Source: Anaerolineae bacterium (lineage in GTDB: Bacteria; Chloroflexota; Anaerolineae; 4572-78; J111). From it: a DNA stretch of 64,000 bases. The stretch lies in contig JAHDWA010000016.1 of assembly GCA_023382535.1 (NCBI GenBank), positions 127,026 through 191,025 of the forward strand, written 5' to 3'. The stretch's first letter is position 1, and each line of letters starts with the position of its first letter. A model generated the notes under the pieces. It made no database searches and was not told the DNA's origin. It saw only the letters and a program-made list of their open reading frames with translations. Below, one piece after another: positions 53,745 through 62,546 of this stretch. The position numbers and the translations under genes were made by a program.

Positions 53745-54954
53745 GTGGTTTTTCAAAAAAGTTATTTGAATAGATGGAAATCCGAGGCATAATTCTCCAA
53801 ACAAGGAGAAACAATGCCAAGAGAACGAATTACAATCAAGTTGCCTGAGCAGGACGAACAGATTCTGAAGCAATTTGTGAGCCAAGGTCAAAAAAATGCC
53901 AGAGAAATCAATCGTGCCCGCATTTTACTGCTGGCCAATGAAGGGCGGCCGGTCAAACAGATCGAACAGATCCTGGGTGTCAGTGCGGCCACGATTTGTA
54001 ACGTGCGCAATACCTACAATCGGCAGGAGCATGACGATATTTTGGAGGTCATCAAAGATAAACCTCGCAGTGGTCGGCCGCTCAAGCTCGATAGTCGGGT
54101 CGCGGCCAACGTGAGCATGATTGCCTGCTCCCAACCCCCAGTTGGGGCGGCTCGCTGGACACTGCATCTAATCGTCGATAAACTGGTCAAATTGGAAGCA
54201 GGGGAGAGCATCTCCCATGAGAGTGTGCGCCAACTGTTAAAAAAAACCAACTCAAGCCCTGGTTAAGTGAACAATGGTGTATCGGTCAAATTACCGGCAG
54301 TTATCTGTGGCAGATGGAGGATGTCCTGCATCAATATCAGTTACCTTATGATCCCACTTGTCCGTTAATTTGTTTTGATGAACGGCCCTGCTTTCTAATT
54401 GGTGACGTGGGTTCGATCTTGCCGATGAGCCCGGGCAAAGTCAAACGATACCATTACGAATATGAAAAAAATGGCTCGTGCTGCGTCTTTTTGGCCTTTG
54501 AGCCCCACACTGGCTTTCGTTATGTTGAAGTCAGGACCAGACGCACTGCGGTGGATTATGCTGAATTCATGCAAAACCTGCTGGCTAAACACTATCCTCA
54601 GGTCAAGGCGATCCGGTTGGTGCAAGACAACTTGAATACCCACACGCCCGGCTCCTTTTATCAGGTCTTACCACCCAGCGCCGCCTTCGATCTGAGCCAG
54701 CGTTTTGAACTGCACTACACGCCACCAAAAGGCTCGTGGCTCAATATGGCTGAGATCGAGTTCGCTGCCCTGGCCAAACAATGTCTTGACCGGCGCATTC
54801 CTGATGTTGATACGCTCCAGCGTGAAGTTTTGGCCTGGACAGACCGCCGCAATTTCGACCGCAAAACGGTCAACTGGACTTTCTCTCAAGCTGATGCTCG
54901 AACCAAACTGCAACGTCATTATGTTAATATACAAAAATTTATTTGAAAAACCAC
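53745..54954 (+). mobile_element. IS630-family insertion sequence
   Basis: Inverted ends GTGGTTTTTCAAA (53745-53757) and TTTGAAAAACCAC (54942-54954) are flanked by TA on both sides (53743-53744 and 54955-54956), the usual target of IS630/Tc1-mariner elements. It contains one transposase gene in two frames. 53515-53668, before the MITE, is AT-rich and empty. Confidence 0.85.
53814..54946 (+). CDS. IS630-family transposase, two frames joined at an A8 run
   Basis: The first frame (53814-54266) is the HTH half: INRARILLLANEGRPVKQIE and GVSAATICNVRNTY, ending LLKKTNSSPG. The second frame, -1, is the DDE half to 54946: first Asp in LICFDERPCFLIGD, second Asp in IRLVQDNLNTHTP, Glu in WLNMAEIEFAALAKQC. 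The switch falls on eight A (54239-54246) in TTA-AAA-AAA-ACC, a classic slippery sequence for -1 frameshifting. After the slip the text continues LKKNQLKPWLSEQW without loss. It may be functional through frameshifting rather than a pseudogene. Confidence 0.75.
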
Positions 54955-55133
54955 TAAGCGTCCCAAAGGGAATACTCCATATCATAATCACACCCCGCTT
55001 TACTTGCTGGAATTTCAAAAATTTAATTTAGATTGACATAAACCAAACTCCTTAACTATTATAGGCTCTTTGAGTTTAGCATATGTATTAACGACGAAAC
55101 TGAAAAAGATGATGAGGCAAAGAGAATAGTGGC

Positions 55134-55740
55134 TCAGCCTTCCTCACGCAGTAGCAGGACATCACAAGCCGCGTGATCGAGGACAAACCGGGCCGTATGT
55201 CCTACCGAAGCGGGACCTAGATGCGGATGTCCGGCCGCATCCTCCCGGGCCGAAATAACAATCAGAGAAATCCCGTTCTCTCGCGCTACCTCGACAATCA
55301 CTTTCTCGACCTTACCCCGCCGCAATGCCGTCCCGGCGGTAAACCCCACCTCTTGAGCCGCAGCTAGGGCTTCTTGCAAAGCCACCTGCCCAGCCCCTTC
55401 TTCGGCGGCCTGGAAAGCAGCTTCACGCCTTGGTTCGTGGGCGGCCGATGGTGTAGCGGCCCACGCCAATGCTTTTCTAATTCGTGACGCGGCCCCTCGT
55501 CAATCACATGCAGCAGTAAGCACTCTGTCTCGCCACCCACAATTGCTGCCAGTCGCCGGATCAACTCCGGATGAGCCGGAGCCTGCTTGACATCCTTCGG
55601 ATTTTTCCCTTCAACGCACGCTTTAAAATATATTGATGAAACTCCCGTCTGTTCTGGTTATGCAACTCCTCTGTAAAAATTGCGACCACCCGGCTCTGGA
55701 TCGGCCCTGCGGATCCCTTAAACATAATCAGCCTGCAAAA
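55134..55740 (-). pseudogene. Universal stress protein (UspA) gene, frameshifted
   Basis: On the minus strand, the upstream frame reads IRRLAAIVGGETECLLLHVI and DEGPRHELEKHWRG. The last 111 residues, from about 55440 in another frame, read GQVALQEALAAAQEVGFTAG, ENGISLIVISAREDAAGHPH and VGHTARFVLDHAACDVLLLR. The latter is the classic Usp end with the ATP-binding GxxGxxxxxVxxxxxxxVLL pattern (PASVGHTARFVLDHAACDVL). At least one frame change separates the halves. The front portion before 55570 is also scrambled. 54958-55133 before it holds nothing recognisable. Confidence 0.65.
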
Positions 55741-56030
55741 CCCCCTGTTTCTAGGGGTTGACCGTCGGGGTGATTGACCGTATCATACCTTTGAAAAATT
55801 CATCCAGCCACTTTACCTTCTCGATGACTCTCTGCGAGGGCATCGTATTTCCCCGCTTTCTGTCGGTCGAGTGTACCCTCCCGCCCCTCCTTCACGGAGG
55901 GTGCTGTATTCCCCACTCTGCCCACGCATTCAGAACGGTCCGTGGCCTCACCCACCTGAGTTGACTCACTCTCAACGGTCAAGGACTGATTTTCTATGCC
56001 AGGCAGAGTTTTCATTTTTCACCTCCTCCT
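55741..56030. repeat. Diverged ~290-bp repeat, copy 2 of 2 (partner at 3176)
   Basis: This is the second copy of the repeat described at 3176-3470. It keeps the CCCCT...AGGGG hairpin at its start, the block around TTTCCCCGCTTTCTGTCGG and a CCCTCC/GGAGGG hairpin whose arms differ from copy 1 but still pair. Unlike copy 1 it carries a complete minus-strand gene with a strong ribosome binding site (55800-56015). Confidence 0.65.
55800..56015 (-). CDS. 71-residue small protein encoded in the repeat, unknown
   Basis: The minus-strand ATG at 56015 follows AAGGAGGAGGTGAAA, an excellent ribosome binding site. The product reads MKTLPGIENQSLTVESES, then VGRVGNTAPSVKEGREGTLD and RQKAGKYDALAESHREGKVA. 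The copy at 3176 keeps the core EGREGTLDRQKAGKYDA. Of the base differences between both copies in the compared stretch, most fall at third codon positions of this frame (GGC/GGG, GAA/GAG, GAC/GAT, AAC/AAT, TCA/TCC). This supports selection for the peptide. No known domain is recognised. Confidence 0.55.
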   Translation of the reverse strand: MKTLPGIENQSLTVESESTQVGEATDRSECVGRVGNTAPSVKEGREGTLDRQKAGKYDALAESHREGKVAG

Positions 56031-56061
56031 TCGCAATTTGATTATTCTCAACTCAAACCTC

Positions 56062-56084
56062 GGCCGGTGTTACCCCGGCCTTTT
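56062..56084 (+). terminator. Terminator-like hairpin before the MSC cluster
   Basis: GGCCGG (56062-56067) pairs with CCGGCC (56075-56080), loop of seven, followed by TTTT. It insulates the following gene cluster from upstream transcription. Confidence 0.5.
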
Positions 56085-56172
56085 AGATCAGGAAAAAGCT
56101 ATAGCCCCACGTCTATCAACGTATTAAGCCATATGAGGACAATTCTGAATTTACATAATCAGGCAGGCAGCA

Positions 56173-57144
56173 GTGAGCTGTAACAACTCGAGTTTACGCG
56201 CGCGGCTGGCCTGCGCCACGGCGGGTATTGGCGCAGTTACCACCCAGGCGGCGAATACCATCGGGGCAATGACCGGCCGCGCCGCCCAGATTGCCGATAC
56301 CACGGCCAACTCTGTGGGCAGGACCGTAGCCCCCCTGTCCAATCGGGTCCTGGCCGCCGTTGACCGCCCGGCCAGCCTGACCGCCACCGGCGCAATTGTA
56401 ACCGCCACGGCCCTGGTCGGGGTTGGGGCACTGGTCCGGGTCAAGACCTTTCAGCACACGGTTGGCCCGGCTGAAGGAGCCATGCCGGGCGTCATGGCCG
56501 GGGTAGGGGTGGCCCTGCGCGAACCAGAAGAAATCCTGCAAAACGCCGCCCGGTTGAGCCGGCTCAAGCAGGGCTTGAACCGGGTGGCAGCGGTGCCGGC
56601 AGCCAGCCGCATGGCCGGCAGTCTGGCCGCCGACCTGTCCAAGACGGGCGAAGGCGAGCGGGCACTGGCCCAAACCCGGCGCACATTTCTCGGCGGAGAC
56701 CGGAAACTCACGGTTGAATTCAGCGGCTCCCGGTTGACTCGTCTGCTGAACTGCTCTGACCGGCTGTTCAGTTCAAAAAGCGTCGTGTCCAGCGATGGCG
56801 ACATGGTCAGCCTGGGCCGGCAGAGCTGGCATCGGGGCACGACAGTGGTCAAAACCCCGGAGGGCGAGCAGACGATCACCCACCTGAGCAGCCTGGCCCT
56901 GCCCGCGAGCAGTTTCTACTTCAATCGCCGCCTGGCGGATGAGGAAGTTGCCGGACTGGTGAGCGGCCAGCTCAAGGCCTACCGGCTGGCGGGTTACGTC
57001 GGGGGGATCAGCCCGGCTGAAAACCTGGCCCCGGCCTGGGCGCAGGCCAAGCGAGCAATGATCCTGACCCGATTACACTGGCCTGCTCCTGAAAAAGGCA
57101 AGCCAGGTCCAATCTGGGCAGCCGTGGCAGAGGCCGACAAGTGA
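56173..57144 (+). CDS. MSC-family protein 1, WHRG-YYF-PAWA module
   Basis: A 323-residue product starting with GTG as MSC-NNSS. Residues ~8-150 are Ala-rich helical with one hydrophobic stretch (TATGAIVTATALVGVGALV). The C-terminal ~110 residues carry the module shared with the proteins at 60527, 61641 and 62612: GRQSWHRGTTVVKTPEGEQT, ITHLSSLALPASSFYFNRRL, GLVSGQ, AGYVGGISPAENLAPAWAQA. No catalytic motif or known fold is recognised. It opens a run of eight same-strand genes with very short gaps or overlaps. It is clearly GC-rich, with the same codon style as the other seven. Confidence 0.7.
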   Translation: MSCNNSSLRARLACATAGIGAVTTQAANTIGAMTGRAAQIADTTANSVGRTVAPLSNRVLAAVDRPASLTATGAIVTATALVGVGALVRVKTFQHTVGPAEGAMPGVMAGVGVALREPEEILQNAARLSRLKQGLNRVAAVPAASRMAGSLAADLSKTGEGERALAQTRRTFLGGDRKLTVEFSGSRLTRLLNCSDRLFSSKSVVSSDGDMVSLGRQSWHRGTTVVKTPEGEQTITHLSSLALPASSFYFNRRLADEEVAGLVSGQLKAYRLAGYVGGISPAENLAPAWAQAKRAMILTRLHWPAPEKGKPGPIWAAVAEADK

Positions 57145-57151
57145 GGCTGGG

Positions 57152-57904
57152 GTGAGCTGTACTACCGCATCAAACAGGTTTAGCCAGTGGGCCAGCCGGA
57201 TGGGCGGCGTCACCCGGCTGGCCGGACAGCGGGCCTTCTATGCCGGCCTGGCTGCCGGGGTGGCCGGGACGCTGGGCGCGCAGCAGGTTATCAAAAGGGC
57301 CCGCCGCCGGCAGGCCGGCTCTTTCCCATTCCCACGAACGCCTCAGCCCGGCACTCGCGAGCGCCCTCGCCCGATCCCCACGCTCGATGGCGATCAGGTT
57401 GGAACAGCGGAGAAGTCCGAGCGGCGGGATCAACCGCGTCAAATCCCGGCTCTCGCCGGCGACAAGCCGGGCACTCAAGCCAGGCCCCGCCGGATACCGC
57501 TGCTTGAGAGGCATCAGCCTCAACCGATACCTGGTCTGGCTATAGCCCCGCCTCCTCCGGCAGAAACCAAACTGCAACCGGAATCTCTTCAAGTGCGGAG
57601 CGCCAATGGTCAGGTCATTATCGTCCCGGACAGCTACCGGTTGGTACGGTCCGATGGCAGCGACACTGGTCTGGCTTTGACCCCCACTCTCAATGCTAAC
57701 GGCGAAATCATTGCGGACAGCTGGGGGATTACTCATACGGTCAGCGGCAGCCTGGTCAGCGGCCCGCACCCGGATTTGAAGCAGGCCCAAGCCCTGGCGA
57801 CCCAGTTAGCAGGACTGCGCTGGGGCAACCTGCGGGTGCCGGCTACGGATGTCGAGCAAGCCCGGCAAATCATTGCGGCCTTTCAGCCCGGAGGTAAGAA
57901 TTGA
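57152..57904 (+). CDS. MSC-family protein 2, SDGSDTGLA module, single hydrophobic segment
   Basis: A 250-residue product (GTG start, MSC-TTAS). A hydrophobic segment follows at ~29-46 (FYAGLAAGVAGTLGAQQVI), closed by a basic patch KRARRR; by the positive-inside rule the C-terminal part would face the cytoplasm. A Pro/Arg-rich linker with repeats of RPRPIPTLDGD / QPRQIPALAGD / RPRRIPLLERH leads to the module YRLVRSDGSDTGLALTP...SWGITHTVSGSLVSGPH shared with the next protein. The function is unknown. The end overlaps the next start (TTGA). Confidence 0.65.
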   Translation: MSCTTASNRFSQWASRMGGVTRLAGQRAFYAGLAAGVAGTLGAQQVIKRARRRQAGSFPFPRTPQPGTRERPRPIPTLDGDQVGTAEKSERRDQPRQIPALAGDKPGTQARPRRIPLLERHQPQPIPGLAIAPPPPAETKLQPESLQVRSANGQVIIVPDSYRLVRSDGSDTGLALTPTLNANGEIIADSWGITHTVSGSLVSGPHPDLKQAQALATQLAGLRWGNLRVPATDVEQARQIIAAFQPGGKN

Positions 57905-59208
57905 CCTGCGGCCAAAAGGCCACTCTGGCTACCCGGGTGCGATGTGGCATCCAGGCCGCCGCTTCCCGGCGCGGCTTCTACGCCGGTCTGGCCCTGGGCG
58001 CTGCCGGGCTGGTTGGAGCCGGGCTGGTTGCCCTGGCTCGCCGGCGCAGCCGGGAACAACTCCTGAGCCGCGGCTCGCCACAGCTTACCCCTCAACCCAC
58101 ACTCTTAGCCCCGACGGCCAGCCAGCCGGCTGTGCCTCGGTTGATGCCTCGACCCAAAGTTGAACCCCTGGCCCGGCCCCCGCTGACAGTAGAACGCTGT
58201 ACGGGCTGCCGTACTCCAAGCGGCAGCAAGCCGGGCGCCTGGTATATGCTCAACGGCCGGCTCTATTGTCCCGACTGCGCTCCTGACGCAGCCCGCCAGG
58301 CAGGGGCAGACCTGGTTAAAACAACACTGGCTGGCAGCGGCCAGAAAGGAGCCGTGGTGGTCACGGCGGCCGAGCGCCGGACCAGCCCGCTGTTGCCGGA
58401 GAAGCGAGTCAGAACTCATCTGCTGGGTTCGCGGATTGGCCTCCGCCTGGGCCGCGAGGCGAGTCTGGTTCCGGTGGAGGGGTACGTGGTCCTGCGGTCC
58501 GACGGCAGCGATACTGGGCTGGCCATTAATCCCGGCCTCAAGGTCAGCCAGCGGAACGGGGTCGCGGCGGTGGTCATCGAACCGGGGCAGTGGTGGCTGA
58601 CCCACATTCCCAGCGGCAAGGGCATCGCCGGGCCATACGCCACCACCGAGGAAACCCACCAGCTGGCCGCCATCCTGGCCCAGGTGGACTGGACCCGCAG
58701 CGAGAATGAGTTGACCCAAACCGAAATTGACCAGCTTCGTGAAACCGTTAGGGGATTCAATCGTACTTTGACCGATGAAAGACCCCAGACAACCGCTACA
58801 TCCCGCCAGAGACAACTCGGCCTGAAAAAGGAAGAGCCGTTGATGGGCAAACTTCTGGCCGATGGTCGGGGTGGCATTGCCCGCGTGCTGGAAGAGCGGG
58901 GGGAGCGCTTGTTTATGATTGACAGCCTGGGGCAGCGCTACGAGATTGACCGCCGCGAGACCCGCATCCCGGATGAAAGCGATTTTGAACTATGCCGGGT
59001 GGCGATGTCCTTTGACCCGACCATGCACGAGGAGAGCCGCTGCAAAAGCTGCGGCCACTCCACCCGGCAAACCGGGGCCGGAGAGATGTGGTACCGGATG
59101 GGTTGGCAGACCTTCTGCGAGACCTGCGCCCGGCGGCATTCCCTCGAGGAGGGCTACGCCTTTGAGGAAGAGATTGGCGACCGCCTGGAACTGGAGCTGG
59201 CCCGGTGA
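57901..59208 (+). CDS. MSC-family protein 3 with two zinc ribbons and SDGSDTGLA module
   Basis: A 435-residue product (TTG start, MTC-GQKA). A hydrophobic segment lies at ~26-46 (FYAGLALGAAGLVGAGLVAL) followed by ARRRSR. A first zinc ribbon at ~100-127 has Cys pairs CTGC...CPDC; the SDGSDTGLAINPGL module lies at ~200-260; a second ribbon near 382-415 has CKSC...CETC. Between them a short beta module reads MIDSLGQRYEIDRRETRIPD. It combines metal sites with the cluster-specific module. Start and stop overlap both neighbours, showing tight translational coupling. Confidence 0.65.
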   Translation: MTCGQKATLATRVRCGIQAAASRRGFYAGLALGAAGLVGAGLVALARRRSREQLLSRGSPQLTPQPTLLAPTASQPAVPRLMPRPKVEPLARPPLTVERCTGCRTPSGSKPGAWYMLNGRLYCPDCAPDAARQAGADLVKTTLAGSGQKGAVVVTAAERRTSPLLPEKRVRTHLLGSRIGLRLGREASLVPVEGYVVLRSDGSDTGLAINPGLKVSQRNGVAAVVIEPGQWWLTHIPSGKGIAGPYATTEETHQLAAILAQVDWTRSENELTQTEIDQLRETVRGFNRTLTDERPQTTATSRQRQLGLKKEEPLMGKLLADGRGGIARVLEERGERLFMIDSLGQRYEIDRRETRIPDESDFELCRVAMSFDPTMHEESRCKSCGHSTRQTGAGEMWYRMGWQTFCETCARRHSLEEGYAFEEEIGDRLELELAR

Positions 59209-59954
59209 GCTGTCGAGCGAACATGGAGCGTGGCAAGAACGCAGCCCGGAAGAGTGGGGTGAGCGCCGGCGCCGGTCAAGGCGCTTTTGCGGCCGGCAGC
59301 AGCAACCAGGTGGGCTTCTTTGCCCTCCAGCAGAAAATCTCGGCCAGAGCAACGGCGACAAAGAAAGAACCAACCCGGAAAAAGCGGCGGGCTGAGGCGG
59401 TGACGGTAAAAAAACAGAAACCCGCCCGTCAGAACAGCGGCTCTCTGCCCAACCAGGGCCAGATCAAAGTGGCCGGCCACTTCAGCGACGATGAATTGCA
59501 GCGGCTCTCCTTACATCTGCGGCTGGGAGCTGCGGCCCTGGCCCGGCACCTCCGCGAACTCAACAGTCGGGCGCCGCGCGGTCTGGGCCACCGCGATCCT
59601 CGCCCGCTCGACTGGGCTGCCCTCGATCAGGCGCAGTACCGCTTTTTGATCAAGCAGGTGAGTGAAGCCCGGCGCGGCCGGGGGTATCTGGATATGTCCG
59701 GCCTGAAGCGCGAGCAGTTAGTCGAGTTGTGGCGCTTTGCCCGCTTTGAGGCCGACCGGGCCCAGCGCAACATTGACCACCTGGCCGTACCCGGCAACCC
59801 GGTACGGCCTGCCGGCGGCATGGAGACCGGCAGCCCCACCGCCGATTACCTGAGCGCCGGGCACAAACTGGAGGCTCGCTTTTACACCTTTCTGGCCGGC
59901 CAAATCGAAACCTTGGTCCAGGCCCATCGCTTACACGCTGGAGAGATGGATTGA
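59205..59954 (+). CDS. MSC-family protein 4, basic helical
   Basis: A 249-residue product (GTG start overlapping the previous stop, MSC-RANM). The first ~85 residues are strongly basic and disordered (ATKKEPTRKKRRAEAVTVKK). The rest is helical (FSDDELQRLSLHLRLGAAAL, LKREQLVELWRFARFEADRA) without a membrane segment or known motif. The basic tail could bind nucleic acid or a membrane surface. Apart from its N-terminal MSC it shares no module with its neighbours. Confidence 0.6.
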   Translation: MSCRANMERGKNAARKSGVSAGAGQGAFAAGSSNQVGFFALQQKISARATATKKEPTRKKRRAEAVTVKKQKPARQNSGSLPNQGQIKVAGHFSDDELQRLSLHLRLGAAALARHLRELNSRAPRGLGHRDPRPLDWAALDQAQYRFLIKQVSEARRGRGYLDMSGLKREQLVELWRFARFEADRAQRNIDHLAVPGNPVRPAGGMETGSPTADYLSAGHKLEARFYTFLAGQIETLVQAHRLHAGEMD

Positions 59955-59955
59955 G

Positions 59956-60510
59956 ATGAGCTGCCGCATCAACCTTGATAAAGCGAAACAGGCCGCCCTG
60001 TTCGCGGGCATCGCCGCTGGGGTAAGTCTGGCCATTGCCGGGGGGATGGCTGCGGCCAGGTCCATCCGTCAAGGACAAAAGCTGAGGCAGGCCCAGCACC
60101 AGGAACAGGCGCGCGAACAAGAACGGCAGAAATATGCTGAAGCCAAAGCCGCCGGAAAATTCTATGATCCTTTGAGCCGGCAATTGACCGACCACAAATA
60201 CCTGGTGGCCGGCCGGTATCTCTGGCACGGCCAGCCCCAACTCGACAAAATCGAGCTGTACCAGGCCGGCCAGGCCCGCTTGTTAGCGGCGACCACCGGC
60301 TACAGCCTGTGGCAGGTCCAGGCCAACAAAGGAGAGGGGGGTGAGATCAGTTACCTCTTGACCGACCTGGCCACCGGCGAGCAGTTCAGGTCAAGCCACG
60401 AACCCTATGGCCGGCGGCAAACGCCGGGTGGCTCTTTCGAGGCAGAGCGGCCGGAAGCGGATGAAGCTCACGAAATTATTGATCCTCACACTAACCGAGT
60501 GGTCAAATAA
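59956..60510 (+). CDS. MSC-family protein 5, single membrane segment
   Basis: A 184-residue product (MSC-RINL). A hydrophobic segment at ~14-36 (ALFAGIAAGVSLAIAGGMAA) is followed by a charged coiled helix rich in Gln/Glu/Arg (QEQAREQERQKYAEAKAAGK). The C-terminal ~100 residues form a small beta domain (KYLVAGRYLWHGQPQLDKIE, GYSLWQVQANKGEGGEISYL) reminiscent of the SDGSDTGLA module in build but not in sequence. Unknown function. A strong ribosome binding site GGAGG follows for the next gene. Confidence 0.6.
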   Translation: MSCRINLDKAKQAALFAGIAAGVSLAIAGGMAAARSIRQGQKLRQAQHQEQAREQERQKYAEAKAAGKFYDPLSRQLTDHKYLVAGRYLWHGQPQLDKIELYQAGQARLLAATTGYSLWQVQANKGEGGEISYLLTDLATGEQFRSSHEPYGRRQTPGGSFEAERPEADEAHEIIDPHTNRVVK

Positions 60511-60526
60511 GGTCAGGAGGATTTTA

Positions 60527-61639
60527 GTGGCGTGTGACTCATCCAACCGGCGCGCCTCGCTGGCCGGGGCCAAGACCGGGATAATGGCTCTGCAGAGCAA
60601 ATTCACTGGCACGGTCGGCCGGGCGGCGACGACCGCCTTGCGGCTGGTCGAGAGCTTCGACGGCCCGGCTTCATTGGACAGCCTGACTGGGGCGGCGCTG
60701 CTGCTGGAAGCCGGGGCCCTCCTCACCTCTCGCAGGGATAGCCGGTGGCGCCAGGCCTATCGGGTGGCGACCGAGGATGCCGACAAGAAGCAATCGCCGG
60801 AGTACGGCGGCTGGAGCCTGGGCCTGCCCGAGCCCAATACTTCAACGGAACTAACCGAGCGCAGCGCCGAGCGGCTGCGCCGGCGGGGACTCCTGACCTT
60901 GGGCCTGCTCCGGCTGGGCCAGGCGGCCAGCATTATGGCCGGAACCGGCCTGGGTCGCTTGAGCCGGCCCGGCGAGAGCGAGGTCGAGCGGCGGGTCTTC
61001 TTTCCCCATACGACCCGCCAGCCGGTCAGCCTGTGGCCCTCCCGGCTGACACCTTTCTTTAATCGGGCCGACGCCGGAAGAACGCCGGTCAAAAACAGCG
61101 CGGGCTTGATGTTCGAGGTGAGCGGCAAGACCTGGCACCGGGGCGTCATCACCCTTCAAACCGGCCAGGGCGAACGGACCCTGACCCACCTGCAAAGCCT
61201 GTCCCTGCCGGCCAGTCATTACTACTTTGATCGGCCCCTGACCGATAACGAAACGGCCGGCATCATTACCGGTCAGCGAGGCTTTGAGCCGAAGCATCTG
61301 CTGGGTTATGCCGGCCAGGTAACCGAAGTGGACAGCCTCTGCCCGGCCTGGGCCGCAGTTAAGCACAGCCTCATCGGGGCTCACCTGCGCTGGGGGCAGG
61401 TCAGTCAGAATTCGCAGCTGTCCGCCCTGCCACTCGGCCCCAAAGTGCAATTGGGGGCGCAAGAATACCCGGTACTGGTTCGCAAAGTGGTCCATGAGGG
61501 GCCGCAGCGCCTGGCCGTGGCTGCTTATTACGACGAGCAGGTCGGGGCCTGGCAGGAAATCAAGGATGCCGGCATTCGCGCTTCGCTGGCAAAGCAGGTG
61601 GAGGCCGGGCAGATACGGCTGGTCGAGCCGGGAGGTTAG
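60527..61639 (+). CDS. MSC-family protein 6, WHRG-YYF-PAWA module plus EYPVLVRKVV domain
   Basis: A 370-residue product; the GTG at 60527 (MAC-DSSN) lies six bases after GGAGG, so longer in-frame starts are rejected. Helical N-terminal region with hydrophobic stretches (SLTGAALLLEAGALL, GLLTLGLLRLGQAASIM). The shared module reads GKTWHRGVITLQTGQGERTL, THLQSLSLPASHYYFDRPL, LLGYAGQVTEVDSLCPAWAA. A further C-terminal domain AQEYPVLVRKVVHEG...YYDEQVGAWQEIKD...SLAKQVEAGQI recurs in protein 8. Confidence 0.68.
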   Translation: MACDSSNRRASLAGAKTGIMALQSKFTGTVGRAATTALRLVESFDGPASLDSLTGAALLLEAGALLTSRRDSRWRQAYRVATEDADKKQSPEYGGWSLGLPEPNTSTELTERSAERLRRRGLLTLGLLRLGQAASIMAGTGLGRLSRPGESEVERRVFFPHTTRQPVSLWPSRLTPFFNRADAGRTPVKNSAGLMFEVSGKTWHRGVITLQTGQGERTLTHLQSLSLPASHYYFDRPLTDNETAGIITGQRGFEPKHLLGYAGQVTEVDSLCPAWAAVKHSLIGAHLRWGQVSQNSQLSALPLGPKVQLGAQEYPVLVRKVVHEGPQRLAVAAYYDEQVGAWQEIKDAGIRASLAKQVEAGQIRLVEPGG

Positions 61640-61640
61640 G

Positions 61641-62546
61641 ATGAGTTGTTCGTCAAAACTTGAGGCCACCGCCAAAAGCAGCGGGCTAGCCGCTGGTGTG
61701 TCAATCCTCAGCAGCAAGTTGAGCTATACCGCCGGGGTTGTCACGGCTCAAGCTGACCGAGCGATCAACCGGGTTAGCCGGGTCGAAGCTGAGGTGGGTC
61801 GGGTGATGCTCAATTTACCTGACCGGGTCTCGGCCTGGGCCGGCGACCCGCAGCGCCAGCAAGCGGTGGGGGTCGTGGCCGGCGTCACCGCGGGGTCCTA
61901 TCTGAAAAAGCCACAGCTGCGGCAGGCGGTTAATCAGGCCGCTGTGGGCGGGGCCAAAACGGCAGTGCGTCTGGCGACCGTGCTTTTCCCCCCGGCCCGG
62001 GCGGCAATTAAGGTCATTAAGACGATAGAATGGAGTAGCCAGATGGCCGGCAATGCAGCTGGGGCGCTCAGCAAGACCGAAGAGACCGGGCAAGTAATGC
62101 AGGAACAGCGGACCCTGTTCTTCTTCAAGTCGCAAACCCCGGTGACGCTGTGGAAATCCAGCCTGACCCCACTGCTGAACCGGGGTGATGTGTCCGGAAC
62201 CAGCCGCCTGACCGGTCAAAATATCCGGGCCAGCGAGGGGGTGATGTTCCAGATGGGCGGCAAAACCTGGCATCGCGGCACGACGGTGCTGAAAATTCCG
62301 GACGGTGAGCGAACGATCACCCATCTGAGCAGCCTGGCCTACCCCGCCCACACCTACTACTTCAACCGGTCCCTGTCGGACGAACAAGCGGTGGGCCTGG
62401 CCACCGGCCAGACCAAACCAGGCGAGGTTCCGGGCTTTGTGGGCCAGGTCAGCCCCACCGAATCACTGGCTCCCGCCTGGGCCGAGACCAAGCGGGCAAT
62501 GATCTTAGCCCAACTACACTTCGGAAGTAGAAAGGATGAAGGATGA
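61641..62546 (+). CDS. MSC-family protein 7, WHRG-YYF-PAWA module
   Basis: A 301-residue product (MSC-SSKL) behind GGAGG. Long amphipathic helices (residues ~8-150) precede the shared module: GKTWHRGTTVLKIPDGERTI, THLSSLAYPAHTYYFNRSLS, GLATGQ, GFVGQVSPTESLAPAWAETK. It is the closest relative of protein 1 and lacks the extra C-terminal domain of proteins 6 and 8. The two-base gap to protein 6 indicates coupled translation. Confidence 0.68.
   Translation: MSCSSKLEATAKSSGLAAGVSILSSKLSYTAGVVTAQADRAINRVSRVEAEVGRVMLNLPDRVSAWAGDPQRQQAVGVVAGVTAGSYLKKPQLRQAVNQAAVGGAKTAVRLATVLFPPARAAIKVIKTIEWSSQMAGNAAGALSKTEETGQVMQEQRTLFFFKSQTPVTLWKSSLTPLLNRGDVSGTSRLTGQNIRASEGVMFQMGGKTWHRGTTVLKIPDGERTITHLSSLAYPAHTYYFNRSLSDEQAVGLATGQTKPGEVPGFVGQVSPTESLAPAWAETKRAMILAQLHFGSRKDEG

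Noticed and set aside
58105..58815. Minus-strand open frame opposite MSC protein 3
   Set aside because: It overlaps a gene with zinc ribbons and family modules, and its sequence lacks any conserved pattern.
60407..60526. Longer start for MSC protein 6
   Set aside because: It would overlap protein 5 by about 100 bases. The GTG at 60527 has a GGAGG site and gives the family N-terminus MAC.
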